64,000 nt of DNA from Pseudomonas entomophila (GTDB taxonomy: Bacteria > Pseudomonadota > Gammaproteobacteria > Pseudomonadales > Pseudomonadaceae). Both the position numbers and the translations under genes were made by a program. The stretch lies in contig NZ_JAAMQI010000006.1 of NCBI RefSeq assembly GCF_013523165.1, positions 62,001-126,000 on the forward strand, read 5' to 3'. Below are positions 37,225 to 46,683 of this stretch, piece after piece. Every line of letters begins with the position of its first letter. The stretch's first letter is position 1. The notes under the pieces were generated by a model. It did not search any database. It was not told the origin of the DNA and was given only the letters and a program-made list of their open reading frames with translations.

Positions 37225-38325
37225 ATGTCCAATCCTTTCCTCAATCCGGTCACCACCCAGACCTGGGCCAATGGCCGCCACGTCGTGCGCTGCGTCAAGG
37301 TCATCCAGGAAACCTGGGACGTGCGGACCTTCTGTTTCATGGCCGACCAGCCAATCATGTTCTTCTTCAAACCTGGGCAGTTCGTGACCCTCGAACTGGA
37401 GATCGAAGGCCAGCAGGTGATGCGCTCCTACACCATCTCCAGCTCGCCGTCGGTACCCTACAGTTTCTCGGTGACGATCAAGCGCGTACCGGGGGGCAAG
37501 GTCTCGAACTGGCTGCACGACACCCTGCACGAGGGCCAGGAGCTGGCCGTGCACGGTCCGGTGGGGTTGTTTAATGCCATCGACTTCCCGGCGCCCAAGG
37601 TGCTGTACCTCAGCGGCGGTGTGGGCATCACGCCGGTGATGTCGATGGCACGCTGGTTCTACGACACCAACGCCAACGTCGACATGGTCTTCGTGCACAG
37701 TGCACGCTCGCCCAAGGACATCATCTACCACCGCGAGCTGGAACAGATGGCGTCGCGCGTGCCGAACTTCGGCTTGCACATCATCTGCGAGAAGCACGGG
37801 CTGGGTGAGCCCTGGGCCGGCTACCGGGGCTATCTGAACCACCGCCTGCTGGAGCTGATGGCGCCGGACTTCCTCGATCGCGAGATCTTCTGCTGCGGCC
37901 CGACGCCCTACATGAGCGCCGTCAAGCGCCTGCTCGAAGAAGCAGGCTTCGACATGAAGCGTTACCATGAGGAGTCCTTCGGCGCGACACCGGCAGAGGC
38001 CAAGGCCGACGCCGTGGAGCATGCCGAGCAGGCAGCCGACGCACCGGACGTACCGACGGCGGACCTGAACCTGGTGGAGTTCGTCGACAGCGGCAAGAGC
38101 ATTCGCATCGCCCCGGGCGAGACCGTGCATGCCGCGGCGGCCAAGGTCGGCCTGATGATTCCGAAGGCCTGCGGCATGGGCATCTGCGGGACCTGCAAGG
38201 TGCTCAAGCTCGGTGGCGAAGTGGACATGGAGCACAACGGCGGCATCACCGAGGAAGACGAAGCCGAAGGGTACATCCTGTCGTGCTGCAGCGTGCCCAA
38301 GGGTGACGTGCGCATCGAGTACTGA
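37225..38325 (+). CDS. gbcB: glycine betaine monooxygenase, reductase subunit
   Basis: This 366-residue class-type reductase delivers electrons from NAD(P)H to GbcA. It has an FAD-binding domain (MRSYTISSSP), an NAD-binding domain (YLSGGVGITPVMSMARW, CCGPTPYMSAV) and a C-terminal plant-type [2Fe-2S] ferredoxin (CGMGICGTCKVLKLGG ... SCC). The ATG at 37225 has GGAG 8 bp upstream; a TTG four codons earlier is the alternative. Length equals P. aeruginosa GbcB. Confidence 0.95.
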   Translation: MSNPFLNPVTTQTWANGRHVVRCVKVIQETWDVRTFCFMADQPIMFFFKPGQFVTLELEIEGQQVMRSYTISSSPSVPYSFSVTIKRVPGGKVSNWLHDTLHEGQELAVHGPVGLFNAIDFPAPKVLYLSGGVGITPVMSMARWFYDTNANVDMVFVHSARSPKDIIYHRELEQMASRVPNFGLHIICEKHGLGEPWAGYRGYLNHRLLELMAPDFLDREIFCCGPTPYMSAVKRLLEEAGFDMKRYHEESFGATPAEAKADAVEHAEQAADAPDVPTADLNLVEFVDSGKSIRIAPGETVHAAAAKVGLMIPKACGMGICGTCKVLKLGGEVDMEHNGGITEEDEAEGYILSCCSVPKGDVRIEY

Positions 38326-38441
38326 GGCCGTTTTCTGCACGCTGGCAGCGGGTGGCCAGCGTCTCTTTCCTGCTGGGTTCTAGACGGACGGCCAGGCGTC
38401 TCCGGAACCCAACGCGCGCGCTCGAGTCCATGTGCCCACCG

Positions 38442-38457
38442 GGTAACAGATGTTACC
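38442..38457. promoter_or_regulatory. palindromic operator candidate before the ZapB/ZapA-like pair
   Basis: GGTAACAGATGTTACC is a perfect interrupted palindrome (7-2-7) about 70 bp before the first ATG. It could bind a dimeric regulator. Confidence 0.4.
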
Positions 38458-38525
38458 GATATTTAATGGCAGGCACGGGCGCTTTTCTTTATCGTGTGCG
38501 CCCCCGCAACAACCGAGATAGCGCA

Positions 38526-38756
38526 ATGTTGGAAGCATCCCTGAATACCCTCGAACAACTGGTCGGCGACCTGGTGCAGCAGAATGCCCGCCTGGCCGAG
38601 CAGAACGCCCAGCTCACGCAAGAGCTGTCCCAGTCCAAGGAAGAGAACGACACGCTGCAGCTGGCGTTGATGGAACACGAGGAAAAGCACGGTGCCACCG
38701 CCGCGCGCATCCAGGCGCTGGTCGCGCGCGCCAGCGCCGGTACCGTCGGCGCATGA
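38526..38756 (+). CDS. TIGR02449 / ZapB-like coiled-coil protein
   Basis: This 76-residue protein is a single coiled coil: MLEASLNTLEQLVGDLVQQN, then heptads with LAEQNAQLTQEL and EENDTLQLALMEHEE. It resembles the TIGR02449 family, which in pseudomonads usually precedes zapA near 6S RNA. Here it lies between gbcB and ltaE, and its stop overlaps the next, zapA-like gene by 4 bp (ATGA). It is probably a cell-division accessory protein or its paralogue. A short palindrome upstream suggests regulated expression. Confidence 0.75.
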   Translation: MLEASLNTLEQLVGDLVQQNARLAEQNAQLTQELSQSKEENDTLQLALMEHEEKHGATAARIQALVARASAGTVGA

Positions 38757-39043
38757 GTTCGGTCAACGTCGTGTCGATCCTCGGCAGCGACTACTCGATT
38801 AAGGCGCCCGAGGGCCAGGAGCAGACGCTGGCGCAGGCCGTGCAGATGCTTCAGCGCTCGTTGAGCGAGACCAAGCGTCAGTACCCGACCCTGATCGGCG
38901 ACAAGCTGCTGGTCCTGGCCGCGCTCAACCTGTGCTCGCGCCAGATCGACCTGCAGCGTGAGCACCAGCAGACGCTCGAGCGTTGTCAGGAACAGGTCAG
39001 CGCCACCGTGCAGACCCTCAGTCGCACGCTGGGTGAGGGCTGA
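38753..39043 (+). CDS. zapA: ZapA-family cell division protein (possible paralogue)
   Basis: This 96-residue ZapA-like protein has the N-terminal globular part (VNVVSILGSDYSIKAPEGQEQTL) and a C-terminal coiled coil (QIDLQREHQQTLERCQEQV). ZapA binds FtsZ and promotes Z-ring bundling. The gene overlaps the TIGR02449 gene by 4 bp. The usual Pseudomonas zapA is followed by 6S RNA and ygfA; here REP elements and ltaE follow, so this may be a second copy. Whether the canonical copy exists cannot be seen from this window. Confidence 0.75.
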   Translation: MSSVNVVSILGSDYSIKAPEGQEQTLAQAVQMLQRSLSETKRQYPTLIGDKLLVLAALNLCSRQIDLQREHQQTLERCQEQVSATVQTLSRTLGEG

Positions 39044-39087
39044 GGGCGATCGGCTCGCTGGTCATGGCGTCGGTGTCGGCACGGGCG

Positions 39088-39180
39088 CCATCGCGGGCAA
39101 GCCCGCTCCCACAGGCCAGAGTGCCCGTGCCCTGTGCCTGAAACAGAGACCCGGTGGGAGCGGGCTTGCCCGCGATAGCG
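39088..39180. repeat. inverted REP pair between zapA-like gene and ltaE
   Basis: REP elements at 39088-39114 and, inverted, 39153-39180 can form a long cruciform between convergent genes; outer arms GGCACGGGC / GCCCGTGCC extend it. It may act as the shared terminator. Confidence 0.85.
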
Positions 39181-39238
39181 TCAGCCCCGCCACAGTACTC
39201 TTGCCAGGCCAGCCCGATCCTGTCAGTTCCTGAAGCTC

Positions 39239-40279
39239 TCAACCCGCCATGACCTGCCGGATATCCGCCGCCAGCGCCTGCACCCGCGCCACCTGAATGT
39301 CCCAGGAGCACATGAACCGCGCACCGCCGCTGCCGATGAAGGTGTAGAACCGCCACCCTTTGTCTCGCAAGGCCTCGAGGGCCGTTTCCGGCATCTGCAG
39401 GAACACCCCGTTGGCTTCGACCGGGAACATCAGGCTCACCCCGGGGATCTCGGCCACCAGGCGGCTCAACAGCTGCGCGCAGTGGTTGGCATGCTGGGCA
39501 TGGCGCAGCCAGGCGCCGTCTTCCAGCAACCCGACCCAGGGCGCCGACAGAAAGCGCATCTTCGAGGCCAGCTGGCCGGCCTGCTTGCAGCGGTAGTCGA
39601 AGTCGGCTGCCAGGTCATGGTTGAAGAACAGGATCGCCTCGCCCACCGCCATGCCGTTCTTGGTCCCGCCGAAGCACAGCACATCCACGCCCGACTTCCA
39701 GGTCAGCTCGGCCGGCGTGCAGCCGAGGAACGCGCAGGCATTGCTGAACCGTGCCCCGTCCATGTGCAGGTTCAGGCCCAGCGCCTTGCAGGTCGCGCTG
39801 ATGGCCTTGAGTTCGTCCGGGCGGTAGACGGTCCCCACCTCGGTGGCCTGGGTGAGCGTCACCACGCGGGGCTTGGGGTAGTGGATGTCCTGACGCTTGC
39901 TGGCCACCTCACGAATCGATTCGGGCGTGAGCTTGCCGCCGACGCTGGCTGCCGTGAGCAGTTTGGAGCCGTTCGAGAAGAACTCGGGCGCGCCGCATTC
40001 GTCGGTCTCGACGTGGGCGGTCTCCGAACAGATGACGCTGTGGTAGCTCTGGCACAGCGAGGCCAGGGCCAGTGAGTTGGCGGCCGTCCCGTTGAAGGCG
40101 AAGAACACTTCGCAGTCGGTTTCGAACAACTGCCGGAAATGATCGGCCGCGCGTTGCGTCCACTGGTCATCGCCGTAAGCGCGCTCGTGACCGAGGTTGG
40201 CCTGCTCCATCGCCGCCCAGGCTTCAGGGCAGATGCCGGAATAGTTGTCGCTGGCAAATTGCTGGTTGTTGTTATTCAT
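39239..40279 (-). CDS. ltaE: low-specificity L-threonine aldolase
   Basis: This 346-residue PLP enzyme cleaves threonine or allo-threonine to glycine and acetaldehyde. The PLP lysine is Lys207 in CFGGTKNGMAVGEA; the MDGARF aspartate and the ETAHVETDE segment are conserved. It is divergent from glyA and lies within the glycine-metabolism block, so it either feeds or drains the glycine pool. The ribosome-binding site is weak. The match to Pseudomonas LtaE is strong. Confidence 0.93.
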   Translation of the reverse strand: MNNNNQQFASDNYSGICPEAWAAMEQANLGHERAYGDDQWTQRAADHFRQLFETDCEVFFAFNGTAANSLALASLCQSYHSVICSETAHVETDECGAPEFFSNGSKLLTAASVGGKLTPESIREVASKRQDIHYPKPRVVTLTQATEVGTVYRPDELKAISATCKALGLNLHMDGARFSNACAFLGCTPAELTWKSGVDVLCFGGTKNGMAVGEAILFFNHDLAADFDYRCKQAGQLASKMRFLSAPWVGLLEDGAWLRHAQHANHCAQLLSRLVAEIPGVSLMFPVEANGVFLQMPETALEALRDKGWRFYTFIGSGGARFMCSWDIQVARVQALAADIRQVMAG

Positions 40280-40625
40280 GACCCAGTCCCGGAACGGTGA
40301 AAACGCACTCTAAACCATTGCCCGCCCTCTGCCTACGCACGCCCAGACCCCTGTTGGACACCCAGGATGAAGACGGACGCAGGCCCTCTGGCAAAGGCCT
40401 TTTCGGCGCCCTTATGTCGCGATACCAGGCTGTGCGCATGCCTTGCCTCGACACGCCCGACAGGCAGTCCATCCCCAGGTTCCGTCGTCTCGACCGAGCA
40501 ATGTCGTAAACGCGCCATTGCAAGGCGTGCGCAGGCATCTGCCACACCCCGTCGCGGCCCTACCATCGCCGCAAAGGGTCGAAGTGCCCTCAATGACAAG
40601 AATGATCGCTGCCGGGAGAATCAAG
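40280..40625. other. divergent intergenic region between ltaE and glyA
   Basis: These 346 bp hold the promoter of the glyA-sox group. There is no gene. TGTCGCGATA (40415-40424) is shared with the gbcAB promoter. I see no glycine or THF riboswitch structure. Confidence 0.45.
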
Positions 40626-41879
40626 ATGTTCAGCAAGCAAGACCAGATTCAAGGTTACGACGATGCACTGCTGGCGGCGATCAATGCCGAAGAGCAGCGT
40701 CAGGAAGACCACATCGAGCTGATCGCCTCGGAAAACTACACCAGCAAGCGCGTGATGCAGGCTCAAGGCAGCGGCCTGACCAACAAATATGCCGAAGGGT
40801 ACCCGGGCAAGCGTTACTACGGCGGTTGCGAGCATGTCGACAAGGTCGAGCAGCTGGCCATCGATCGCGCCAAGGAGCTGTTCGGTGCCGACTACGCCAA
40901 CGTCCAGCCGCACTCCGGTTCGTCGGCCAACAGCGCCGTGTACCTGGCCCTGCTGCAGCCGGGCGATACCCTGCTGGGCATGAGCTTGGCCCATGGTGGT
41001 CACCTGACCCACGGCGCCAAGGTCTCGTCGTCCGGCAAGCTGTACAACGCCGTGCAGTACGGTATCGACACCGCCACCGGCCTGATCGACTACGACGAGG
41101 TCGAGCGCCTGGCCGTCGAGCACACGCCCAAGATGATCGTCGCCGGCTTCTCGGCCTATTCCAAGACCCTGGACTTCGCCCGTTTCCGCGAGATCGCCGA
41201 CAAGGTCGGTGCACTGCTGTTCGTCGACATGGCCCACGTCGCCGGCCTGGTCGCCGCCGGCCTGTACCCGAACCCGATCCCGTTCGCCGACGTGGTCACC
41301 ACCACCACCCACAAGACCCTGCGCGGTCCACGCGGTGGCCTGATCCTGGCCAAGTCCAACCCGGACATCGAGAAGAAGCTCAACGCCGCAGTCTTCCCCG
41401 GTGCCCAGGGTGGCCCGCTGATGCACGTCATCGCTGCCAAGGCCATGTGCTTCAAGGAAGCCCTGGAGCCTGAGTTCAAGACCTACCAGAAGCAGGTCAT
41501 CGAGAACGCTCAGGCCATGGCCCAGGTCTTCATCGAGCGTGGCTACGACGTGGTCTCCGGCGGCACCGACAACCACCTGTTCCTGGTCAGCCTGATCCGT
41601 CAGGGTCTGACCGGCAAGGACGCCGATGCGGCCCTGGGCCGTGCTCACGTCACCGTCAACAAGAACGCCGTTCCCAACGATCCGCAGTCGCCGTTCGTCA
41701 CCTCCGGCCTGCGCATCGGCACCCCAGCCGTCACCACCCGTGGCTTCAAGGTCGCCCAATGCGTGGCCCTGGCTGGCTGGATCTGCGACATCCTCGACAA
41801 CCTCGGCGATGCCGATGTCGAAGCCGATGTCGCCCGGAACGTCGCCGCCCTGTGCGCGGACTTCCCCGTTTACCGCTGA
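40626..41879 (+). CDS. glyA: serine hydroxymethyltransferase (sox-linked copy)
   Basis: This 417-residue PLP enzyme interconverts glycine plus 5,10-methylene-THF and serine. The PLP lysine is Lys230 in [22 protein letters not shown] and the family length are normal. It is the first gene of the group glyA-soxBDAG-purU-fdhA, where it uses glycine and the methylene-THF produced by sarcosine oxidase. GGGAG precedes the ATG at 40626; the longer open frame upstream crosses the promoter. A second housekeeping glyA elsewhere is likely, as in other pseudomonads. Confidence 0.97.
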   Translation: MFSKQDQIQGYDDALLAAINAEEQRQEDHIELIASENYTSKRVMQAQGSGLTNKYAEGYPGKRYYGGCEHVDKVEQLAIDRAKELFGADYANVQPHSGSSANSAVYLALLQPGDTLLGMSLAHGGHLTHGAKVSSSGKLYNAVQYGIDTATGLIDYDEVERLAVEHTPKMIVAGFSAYSKTLDFARFREIADKVGALLFVDMAHVAGLVAAGLYPNPIPFADVVTTTTHKTLRGPRGGLILAKSNPDIEKKLNAAVFPGAQGGPLMHVIAAKAMCFKEALEPEFKTYQKQVIENAQAMAQVFIERGYDVVSGGTDNHLFLVSLIRQGLTGKDADAALGRAHVTVNKNAVPNDPQSPFVTSGLRIGTPAVTTRGFKVAQCVALAGWICDILDNLGDADVEADVARNVAALCADFPVYR

Positions 41880-41894
41880 GTGGGAGCTTTGATC

Positions 41895-43145
41895 ATGAAA
41901 CGCTTTTCAGGCTTCGGCCTTCTCAAACATTCCCTCAGCCACCACGAGAACTGGCAGCGCATGTGGCGCACGCCGACGCCGAAGAAAGTCTACGACGTGG
42001 TCATCGTCGGCGGTGGCGGTCACGGGCTGGCGACGGCCTACTACTTGGCCAAGGAACACGGCATCACCAACGTGGCCGTGATCGAGAAAGGCTGGTTGGG
42101 CGGCGGCAACACCGCGCGTAACACCACCATCGTGCGCTCCAACTACCTGTGGGACGAATCGGCCCGCCTGTACGAGCACGCCATGAAACTGTGGGAAGGC
42201 CTGTCCCAGGACCTCAACTACAACGTCATGTTCTCCCAGCGCGGCGTGTACAACCTGTGCCACACCCTGCAGGACATCCGTGACTCCGAGCGTCGGGTCA
42301 GCGCCAACCGCCTCAACGGCATCGACGGCGAACTGCTGAACACCGAACAGGTGGCGGCCGAGATCCCGTACCTGGACTGCTCGAAGAACACCCGCTATCC
42401 GATCCTCGGCGCCACCGTGCAGCGCCGCGGCGGCGTGGCCCGTCACGATGCCGTGGCCTGGGGCTTCGCCCGTGCCGCCGACGCCCTGGGCGTGGACCTG
42501 ATCCAGCAGACCGAAGTGACTGGCTTTCGCAAGGAAAACGGCGCGGTCATCGGCGTCGAGACCAACAAGGGCTTCATCGGCGCCAAGCGCGTCGGTGTGG
42601 TCACCGCGGGCAACTCCGGGCACATGGCGCGCCTGGCCGGCTTCCGCCTGCCGCTGGAATCGCACCCCTTGCAGGCCCTGGTGTCCGAGCCGATCAAGCC
42701 GATCATCGACAGCGTGATCATGTCCAACGCCGTGCACGGCTACATCAGCCAGTCCGACAAGGGCGACCTGGTCATCGGCGCCGGCATCGACGGCTACGTG
42801 GGCTACGGTCAGCGCGGGTCGTACCCGGTCATCGAGCACACCGTCCAGGCCATCGTCGAGATGTTCCCGATCCTCTCGCGCGTGCGCATGAACCGTCAGT
42901 GGGGCGGCATCGTCGACACCTGCCCGGATGCGTGCCCGATCATCACCAAGACGCCGGTCAAGAACCTCTTCTTCAACTGCGGCTGGGGTACCGGTGGCTT
43001 CAAGGCCACCCCAGGCTCGGGCAACATCTTCGCGGCCAGCCTGGCCAAGGGCGAGATGCACCCGATCGCCAAACCCTTCTCGATGGATCGCTTCTACACC
43101 GGCGCATTGATCGACGAGCACGGCGCCGCCGCCGTCGCCCACTAA
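41895..43145 (+). CDS. soxB: sarcosine oxidase beta subunit
   Basis: This 416-residue flavin subunit of heterotetrameric sarcosine oxidase has an N-terminal FAD site ([18 protein letters not shown]) and the segment [13 protein letters not shown] holding the histidine that carries covalent FMN in relatives. It oxidises sarcosine to glycine with SoxADG. GGGAG 9 bp before the ATG at 41895; it starts 15 bp after glyA, so they are co-transcribed. Confidence 0.96.
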   Translation: MKRFSGFGLLKHSLSHHENWQRMWRTPTPKKVYDVVIVGGGGHGLATAYYLAKEHGITNVAVIEKGWLGGGNTARNTTIVRSNYLWDESARLYEHAMKLWEGLSQDLNYNVMFSQRGVYNLCHTLQDIRDSERRVSANRLNGIDGELLNTEQVAAEIPYLDCSKNTRYPILGATVQRRGGVARHDAVAWGFARAADALGVDLIQQTEVTGFRKENGAVIGVETNKGFIGAKRVGVVTAGNSGHMARLAGFRLPLESHPLQALVSEPIKPIIDSVIMSNAVHGYISQSDKGDLVIGAGIDGYVGYGQRGSYPVIEHTVQAIVEMFPILSRVRMNRQWGGIVDTCPDACPIITKTPVKNLFFNCGWGTGGFKATPGSGNIFAASLAKGEMHPIAKPFSMDRFYTGALIDEHGAAAVAH

Positions 43146-43160
43146 TCGGAGACAACGTTC

Positions 43161-43496
43161 ATGTTGCATATTTTCTGTCCCCACTGCGGCGAGCTGCGTT
43201 CCGAAGAAGAATTCCATCCTTCCGGACAGGCGCACATCGCACGCCCCCTGGACCCGGCGGCCTGCTCCGATGCGGAGTGGGGCGAATACGTGTTCTTCCG
43301 TGACAACCCCCGTGGCATCCACCACGAGCTGTGGGACCACGTCGCCGGCTGCCGCCAGTATTTCAACGTCACGCGTAACACCGAGACCTACGAGATCCTG
43401 GAATCCTACAAGATTGGCGAGAAGCCGAAGATGGCCGCTCGCGAACACACACCCGCTCAGTCGGCGGCCGTCAACGCACGGGGAGAAAACGTATGA
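43161..43496 (+). CDS. soxD: sarcosine oxidase delta subunit
   Basis: This 111-residue small subunit has the zinc-binding motif of the family (CPHCGELRSEEEF at residues 6-18, plus HHELWDHVAGCRQYF). It ends in an Ala-rich tail and overlaps soxA by 4 bp. It lies 15 bp after soxB. The subunit has no catalytic cofactor but stabilises the complex. Confidence 0.95.
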   Translation: MLHIFCPHCGELRSEEEFHPSGQAHIARPLDPAACSDAEWGEYVFFRDNPRGIHHELWDHVAGCRQYFNVTRNTETYEILESYKIGEKPKMAAREHTPAQSAAVNARGENV

Positions 43497-46400
43497 GCCA
43501 GACCTATCGCCTCTCCAGCGGTGGCCGCGTCGACCGTAGCAAGGTGCTGAACTTTACCTTCAACGGCAAGAGCTACCAGGGCTATGCCGGTGACACGCTG
43601 GCCGCCGCGCTGCTGGCCAACGGTGTCGACATCGTCGGTCGCAGCTTCAAGTACTCGCGTCCTCGCGGGATCATCGCGGCCGGCTCCGAAGAGCCGAACG
43701 CGATCCTGCAGCTGGGCTCCAGCGAAGCGACCCAGATCCCCAACGTGCGTGCCACCCAGCAGGCGCTGTACGCCGGCCTGGTCGCCACCAGCACCAATGG
43801 CTGGCCGAACGTCAACACCGACGTGATGGGCATCATCGGCAAGGTCGGCGGCAACATGATGCCGCCCGGGTTCTACTACAAGACCTTCATGTACCCCAAG
43901 TCCTTCTGGATGACGTACGAGAAGTACATCCGCAAGGCCGCCGGCCTGGGCCGTTCGCCGTTGCAGAACGACCCGGACAGCTACGACTACATGAACCAGC
44001 ACTGCGACGTGCTGATCGTCGGTGGCGGCCCTGCCGGCCTGGCGGCGGCCCTGGCTGCCGGGCGCAGTGGCGCCCGGGTGATCCTGGCCGACGAACAGGA
44101 AGAGTTCGGCGGTTGCCTGCTCGACAGCCGTGAAACCCTCGATGGCAAACCGGCTGCCGAGTGGGTCGCCGCTGCCGTGGCCGAACTGGAATCCCTGCCC
44201 GAAGTGACCCTGCTGCCACGCGCCACGGTCAACGGCTACCACGACCACAACTTCCTGACCATCCATGAGCGCCTGACCGACCACCTTGGCGATCGCGCAC
44301 CGATCGGCCAGGTCCGTCAGCGCGTCCACCGTGTACGTGCCAAGCGCGTGGTGCTGGCAGCAGGCGCCCAGGAGCGTCCACTGGTCTACGGCAACAACGA
44401 CCTGCCCGGCAACATGGTGGCCGGTTCGATCTCTACCTACGTGCGCCGTTATGGCGTGGCGCCAGGCCGCAAGCTGGTCCTGTCGACCAACAACGACCAT
44501 GCCTACCGCGTGGCCCTGGACTGGCACGACGCCGGTCTGCAGGTGGTGGCCGTGGCCGATGCCCGCCACAACCCGCGCGGCTCGCTGGTCGAGGCGGCGC
44601 GTGCCAAAGGCATCCGTATCCTCACCTCCAGCGCCGTGATCGAGACCCGCGGTGGCAAGCATGTGACTGGTGCCCGCGTGGCGGCCATCGACGTGCCGGG
44701 CCATCAGGTCACCAGCCCGGGCGAATGGCTCGAGTGCGACCTGGTCGGCACCTCCGGTGGCTACAGCCCGGTGGTCCACCTGGCGTCGCACCTGGGTGGG
44801 CGTCCCGTGTGGCGTGAAGAGATTCTCGGCTTCGTGCCGGGCGATGCGCCGCAGAAACGCGTTTGCGTGGGTGGCGTCAATGGCATCTACGCTCTGGGCG
44901 ACGTGCTGGCCGATGGGTTCGAAGGCGGCGTGCGCGCGGCCAACGAAGCCGGCTTCAAGGCCGTCGTCGGCACCTTGCCGAAAACCGTCGCGATCAAGGA
45001 AGAAGCTGCCGTCGCGCTGTTCCAGGTCCCGCACGACAAGGGCACCGCCCGTGCGCCCAAGCAGTTCGTCGATCAGCAGAACGACGTGACCGCCGCGGCC
45101 ATCGAACTGGCGGTCCGCGAAGGCTTCGAGTCGGTCGAGCACGTCAAGCGCTACACCGCGCTGGGCTTCGGCACCGACCAGGGCAAGCTGGGCAACATCA
45201 ACGGCCTGGCCATCGCTGCGCGCTCGATGGGCATCACCATCCCGCAGATGGGCACCACCATGTTCCGCCCCAACTACACGCCGGTGACCTTCGGCGCGGT
45301 AGCCGGGCGCCACTGTGGGCACATCTTCGAACCGGTGCGCTTCACCGCGCTGCACGCCTGGCACCTGAAGAACGGCGCCGAGTTCGAGGACGTTGGCCAG
45401 TGGAAGCGGCCGTGGTACTTCCCCAAGGCGGGCGAAGACATTCATACCGCTGTGGCCCGCGAGTGCAAGGCCGTGCGTGACAGCGTCGGCCTGCTCGATG
45501 CCTCGACACTGGGCAAGATCGACATCCAGGGCCCGGACGCGCGTGAATTCCTCAACCGCGTGTACACCAACGCCTGGACCAAGCTCGATGTGGGCAAGGC
45601 CCGTTACGGCCTGATGTGCAAGGAAGACGGCATGGTCTTCGACGACGGCGTCACTGCCTGTCTGGCCGACAACCACTTCCTGATGACCACTACCACCGGC
45701 GGCGCCGCCCGCGTGCTGCAATGGCTGGAGCTGTACCACCAGACCGAATGGCCGGAGCTGAAGGTGTACTTCACCTCGGTCACCGACCACTGGGCCACCT
45801 TGACCCTGTCCGGCCCCAACAGCCGCAAGCTGCTGGCCGAGGTCACCGACATCGACCTGGACAAGGACGCCTTCCCGTTCATGACCTGGAAGGAAGGGCT
45901 GGTCGGCGGTGTACCGGCACGGGTCTTCCGGATCTCGTTCACCGGCGAGCTGTCGTACGAAGTCAACATCCAGGCCAACTACGCCATGGGCGTCCTGGAA
46001 AAGATCGTCGAAGCCGGCAAGCAGTACAACCTGACGCCATACGGCACCGAGACCATGCACGTGCTGCGGGCCGAGAAGGGCTTCATCATCGTCGGTCAGG
46101 ACACCGACGGCTCGATGAACCCGGACGACCTGAACATGAGCTGGTGCGTCGGCCGCAACAAGCCGTTCTCCTGGATCGGCCTGCGTGGCATGAACCGTCA
46201 GGACTGCCTGCGCGATGACCGCAAGCAACTGGTGGGCATCAAGCCGTTGGACCCGACCAAGTGGCTGGCCGAAGGCGCACAGATCATCCTCGATCCGCAG
46301 CAGCCGATGCCCCAGGAGATGGTGGGTCACATCACCTCCAGCTATGCCCACAACTCGCTGGGGTACTCCTTCGCGATGGGCGTGGTCAAGGGTGGCCTCA

Positions 46401-46510
46401 AGCGCATGGGCGAACGCATCTGGGTGTCGCAATCGGACGGCAGCGTGAGCGAGGCGGAGATCGTGTCCTCGGTCTTCTTCGACCCGAAAGGTGAACGTCA
46501 GAACGTCTGA
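43493..46510 (+). CDS. soxA: sarcosine oxidase alpha subunit
   Basis: This 1005-residue subunit has an N-terminal ferredoxin-like fold (residues 1-130), a Rossmann NAD/flavin domain (VLIVGGGPAGLAAALAAGR), and a C-terminal aminomethyltransferase (GcvT) domain from about residue 600 that binds tetrahydrofolate and takes the methyl-derived carbon as 5,10-methylene-THF. This links sarcosine oxidation with GlyA. It overlaps soxD by 4 bp. A REP element and a hairpin separate it from soxG. Confidence 0.96.
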   Translation: MSQTYRLSSGGRVDRSKVLNFTFNGKSYQGYAGDTLAAALLANGVDIVGRSFKYSRPRGIIAAGSEEPNAILQLGSSEATQIPNVRATQQALYAGLVATSTNGWPNVNTDVMGIIGKVGGNMMPPGFYYKTFMYPKSFWMTYEKYIRKAAGLGRSPLQNDPDSYDYMNQHCDVLIVGGGPAGLAAALAAGRSGARVILADEQEEFGGCLLDSRETLDGKPAAEWVAAAVAELESLPEVTLLPRATVNGYHDHNFLTIHERLTDHLGDRAPIGQVRQRVHRVRAKRVVLAAGAQERPLVYGNNDLPGNMVAGSISTYVRRYGVAPGRKLVLSTNNDHAYRVALDWHDAGLQVVAVADARHNPRGSLVEAARAKGIRILTSSAVIETRGGKHVTGARVAAIDVPGHQVTSPGEWLECDLVGTSGGYSPVVHLASHLGGRPVWREEILGFVPGDAPQKRVCVGGVNGIYALGDVLADGFEGGVRAANEAGFKAVVGTLPKTVAIKEEAAVALFQVPHDKGTARAPKQFVDQQNDVTAAAIELAVREGFESVEHVKRYTALGFGTDQGKLGNINGLAIAARSMGITIPQMGTTMFRPNYTPVTFGAVAGRHCGHIFEPVRFTALHAWHLKNGAEFEDVGQWKRPWYFPKAGEDIHTAVARECKAVRDSVGLLDASTLGKIDIQGPDAREFLNRVYTNAWTKLDVGKARYGLMCKEDGMVFDDGVTACLADNHFLMTTTTGGAARVLQWLELYHQTEWPELKVYFTSVTDHWATLTLSGPNSRKLLAEVTDIDLDKDAFPFMTWKEGLVGGVPARVFRISFTGELSYEVNIQANYAMGVLEKIVEAGKQYNLTPYGTETMHVLRAEKGFIIVGQDTDGSMNPDDLNMSWCVGRNKPFSWIGLRGMNRQDCLRDDRKQLVGIKPLDPTKWLAEGAQIILDPQQPMPQEMVGHITSSYAHNSLGYSFAMGVVKGGLKRMGERIWVSQSDGSVSEAEIVSSVFFDPKGERQNV

Positions 46511-46554
46511 GGCCCCCGGCACCCACCGGTGCCTGGCGCATGATCGAGGCTTCT

Positions 46555-46602
46555 TGTAGGCGCGGGCTTGCCCGCGAAGGCGGTGTCCAAGCCACCGCCT
46601 TC
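46555..46602. repeat. REP element and hairpin between soxA and soxG
   Basis: A REP at 46555-46580 merges into a 10-bp hairpin (GAAGGCGGTG 46576-46585 / CACCGCCTTC 46593-46602) followed by TTTT. It could reduce transcription of soxG and downstream genes. Confidence 0.75.
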
Positions 46603-46683
46603 TTTTGCGGGTCCGCCTGCGCCTGCGCAAGCCTCGACATCCCAGGCACTGCGGTCGAATCCAGAATTCAAGGCAGGTAAAAA

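Noticed and set aside
39044..39238. 6S RNA after the zapA-like gene, as at the usual zapA locus
   Set aside because: The sequence is an inverted REP pair; no 6S-like closing stem or bubble is visible.
40280..40625. Glycine or THF riboswitch before glyA
   Set aside because: I found no paired aptamer-like helices or conserved cores; the region looks like an ordinary promoter region.
43457..46630. A minus-strand open frame of about 1050 codons opposite soxA
   Set aside because: It is the antisense shadow of soxA, whose domains are fully recognisable on the plus strand.
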